DNA from: Treponema sp.
GTDB lineage: Bacteria > Spirochaetota > Spirochaetia > Treponematales > Treponemataceae
Assembly (NCBI GenBank): GCA_031290005.1
Contig: JAITOJ010000147.1
Coordinates: 1 to 7,170 of the forward strand
Length of the DNA: 7,170 bases
Direction of reading: 5' to 3'
A model generated the notes under the pieces. It was given only the letters and a program-made list of their open reading frames with translations, did not search any database and had not been told where the DNA came from. Positions 6,185-7,170 of the stretch are shown in pieces; position 1 is the stretch's first letter; every line of letters starts with the position of its first letter. Position numbers and translations under genes: made by a program.

Positions 6185-6949
6185 ATGAATCGGGTGAAGG
6201 CCTATCGGGGGTATTTTGTGAGTTGTTTTGAAGAAATAAATAATCGAATGAAAATAATCAATGAAATAAGACCATTTGAGGGGGGGTACTTACAACAAAT
6301 AAATCAATTCTTTAAAATTGAAACGACCTATTCTTCAAATGCGATTGAAGGTAATACCCATACATTAGAGGAAACGAAAGTTATTCTCGAAGACGGAATT
6401 ACCATTGGCGGACATCCTTTAAGAGAATTTTATGAAGTAGCAGGACATGGACGCTCCTATGATTATATGTTTTCGTTAATTAAAAAGAGAGATATAACTG
6501 AAAAAGATATTTTATATTGTCATAAATTATTTAGCCAGAATATACCCGGTTTTATTAACCCTGGCGAATATAGAAACATTGAGGTAATCATAAGCGGGAG
6601 TAATAAAGTATTATCTAAAGCGGAAGATGTCCCACTTGAGATGAAAAGATATATCGAATGGATACATGAGGAACGAGACAAGCATCATCCGGTTATATTT
6701 GCCTCAGAAGCGCATAGAAAATTGGTTAATATTCACCCGTTTACTGATGGGAATGGCAGAATTTCAAGACTGGTGATGAATACCTTTTTATATCAGGATA
6801 AATTATTCCCCGTTTCTATTCCTGTTTTAAGGAGAATAGATTATTATAATGCTTTAGAAAAGAATAAAAGTGAGAACTTTGGGAATTTTATTGCGGAACT
6901 TGAATTGCAAACGATAAAAGATGTAATGAGATATTTACATTTAGTTTAA
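6185..6949 (+). CDS. fic: Class II Fic domain protein (probable AMP-transferase)
   Basis: This 254-residue protein carries the complete Fic active-site motif HPFTDGNGRISR (184-195), including the catalytic His184 and the phosphate-binding GNGRxxR. Fic enzymes with this motif usually transfer AMP from ATP to hydroxyl side chains of target proteins. The N-terminal inhibitory motif (S/T)xxxE(G/N) is present as SNAIEG (51-56), so Glu55 should block ATP gamma-phosphate positioning; its N-terminal position makes this a class II, self-regulated Fic protein needing no separate antitoxin. No DNA-binding domain is evident after the Fic core. The start at 6185 lacks a Shine-Dalgarno site and sits on the predicted transcription start. 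G+C is much lower (20-35% in sampled lines) than in neighbouring genes, suggesting horizontal acquisition. A G7 run (6280-6286) lies in codons 32-34. The target protein cannot be inferred; nothing nearby is an obvious partner. Confidence 0.93.
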   Translation: MNRVKAYRGYFVSCFEEINNRMKIINEIRPFEGGYLQQINQFFKIETTYSSNAIEGNTHTLEETKVILEDGITIGGHPLREFYEVAGHGRSYDYMFSLIKKRDITEKDILYCHKLFSQNIPGFINPGEYRNIEVIISGSNKVLSKAEDVPLEMKRYIEWIHEERDKHHPVIFASEAHRKLVNIHPFTDGNGRISRLVMNTFLYQDKLFPVSIPVLRRIDYYNALEKNKSENFGNFIAELELQTIKDVMRYLHLV

Positions 6950-6973
6950 AAAATAATTTTGCGGAGGTGACCT

Positions 6974-7170
6974 ATGCGCGCGGTAGACGTCATTATGAAA
7001 AAACGCGGTTCCCGGCTCAATCCCGCCGGGGAAGAACTGAGCCGGGAAGACATCCAGTTCCTGATTGAAGGCTATGTCCGGGGGGAAATATCGGACTATC
7101 AGATTTCCGCCTGGCTTATGGCGGTGTACTTTAACGGTATGACCTTTGCGGAAACCGGGGCGCTCACGGA
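6974..7170 (+). CDS. pdp: Pyrimidine-nucleoside phosphorylase, N-terminal part (runs off the window)
   Basis: Sixty-five codons are visible from an ATG at 6974 preceded by GGAGG with 6-base spacing. The start MRAVDVIMKKR, then EDIQFLIEGYVRGEISDYQI and SAWLMAVYFNGMTFAE, matches the helical N-terminal domain of the thymidine/pyrimidine-nucleoside phosphorylase family. These cytosolic enzymes split pyrimidine nucleosides with phosphate into base and (deoxy)ribose-1-phosphate for salvage. The DYQ.SA..MA pattern resembles Bacillus-type Pdp more than E. coli DeoA, but the N-terminus alone cannot decide substrate range. Compared with recalled family sequences, about six extra residues lie between KKR and the EDIQF helix, and they coincide with an 11-bp inverted repeat. 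It begins 24 bases after fic, has G+C like the rest of the window rather than like fic, and may be co-transcribed from the fic promoter. The catalytic region is outside the window. Confidence 0.88.
   Translation, partial: MRAVDVIMKKRGSRLNPAGEELSREDIQFLIEGYVRGEISDYQISAWLMAVYFNGMTFAETGALT
7009..7048. repeat. 11-bp perfect inverted repeat inside the phosphorylase 5' coding region
   Basis: TTCCCGGCTCA (7009-7019) and TGAGCCGGGAA (7038-7048) are exact reverse complements separated by 18 bases. The repeat lies about 35 bases after the ATG, within codons 12-25, and coincides with extra residues relative to relatives. It could form a stable mRNA hairpin near the start, or be the trace of a small palindromic insertion. 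The pairing is seen directly; the role is unknown. Confidence 0.7.

Noticed and set aside
6185..6973. Fic-antitoxin (type II toxin-antitoxin) pair
   Set aside because: No small antitoxin frame precedes or follows fic; the inhibitory motif is within the Fic protein itself, and the next gene is a nucleoside phosphorylase.
1..7170. CRISPR array, tRNA/rRNA gene or insertion sequence
   Set aside because: I saw no regularly spaced direct repeats, no tRNA-like cloverleaf or rRNA stretch, and no transposase or terminal inverted repeat pair.

Overview
The window looks like chromosomal DNA of a bacterium with roughly 50-55% G+C and strong Shine-Dalgarno sites (AAGGAG, GGAGG). The mix of an MMPL-type RND exporter, a YheO-type regulator, a cysteine desulfidase-family enzyme and a pyrimidine-nucleoside phosphorylase would suit a spirochaete of the Treponema group or a Firmicute-like anaerobe. 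I favour a Treponema-like host, but this is inference and no rRNA or marker gene is present to settle it.

Layout. Minus strand, 1-2663: the first codons of an unidentified gene (1-23), preceded by an 878-residue RND/MMPL (HAE3-like) exporter (27-2663) with its own TTGACA-17-TAAAAC promoter. Plus strand, 2786-3484: a YheO/DauR-type PAS-HTH regulator, divergent from the exporter. Minus strand, 3518-6029: a two-gene operon of a UPF0597/CyuA-like L-cysteine desulfidase (4752-6029) followed by a DAACS-family symporter (3518-4708). It ends in a strong intrinsic terminator whose U-tract lies in the last codons of the convergent regulator gene. Plus strand, 6185-6949: an AT-rich solitary class II Fic protein. 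Plus strand, 6974 to the window end: the start of a pyrimidine-nucleoside phosphorylase with its own GGAGG site.

How it fits together. The regulator, symporter and desulfidase form a plausible amino-acid uptake and degradation cassette. The symporter has Gly where acidic-amino-acid transporters carry their substrate-binding Arg, which predicts a neutral substrate such as cysteine or serine and so fits a cysteine-desulfurating enzyme. The -10 regions of the desulfidase operon and of the regulator gene each sit in a dyad of the form GTGTTATA(C/G)T...AACAC. This is a candidate operator through which the regulator could control both itself and the operon.

The 155-base divergent region between the desulfidase and fic holds two well-formed promoters separated by a C12 homopolymer, placed where length changes could alter transcription of fic and possibly of the operon. 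Both plus-strand promoters (regulator, fic) put the predicted transcription start within a few bases of the ATG with no Shine-Dalgarno site, suggesting leaderless mRNAs. The minus-strand genes and the phosphorylase have good ribosome binding sites.
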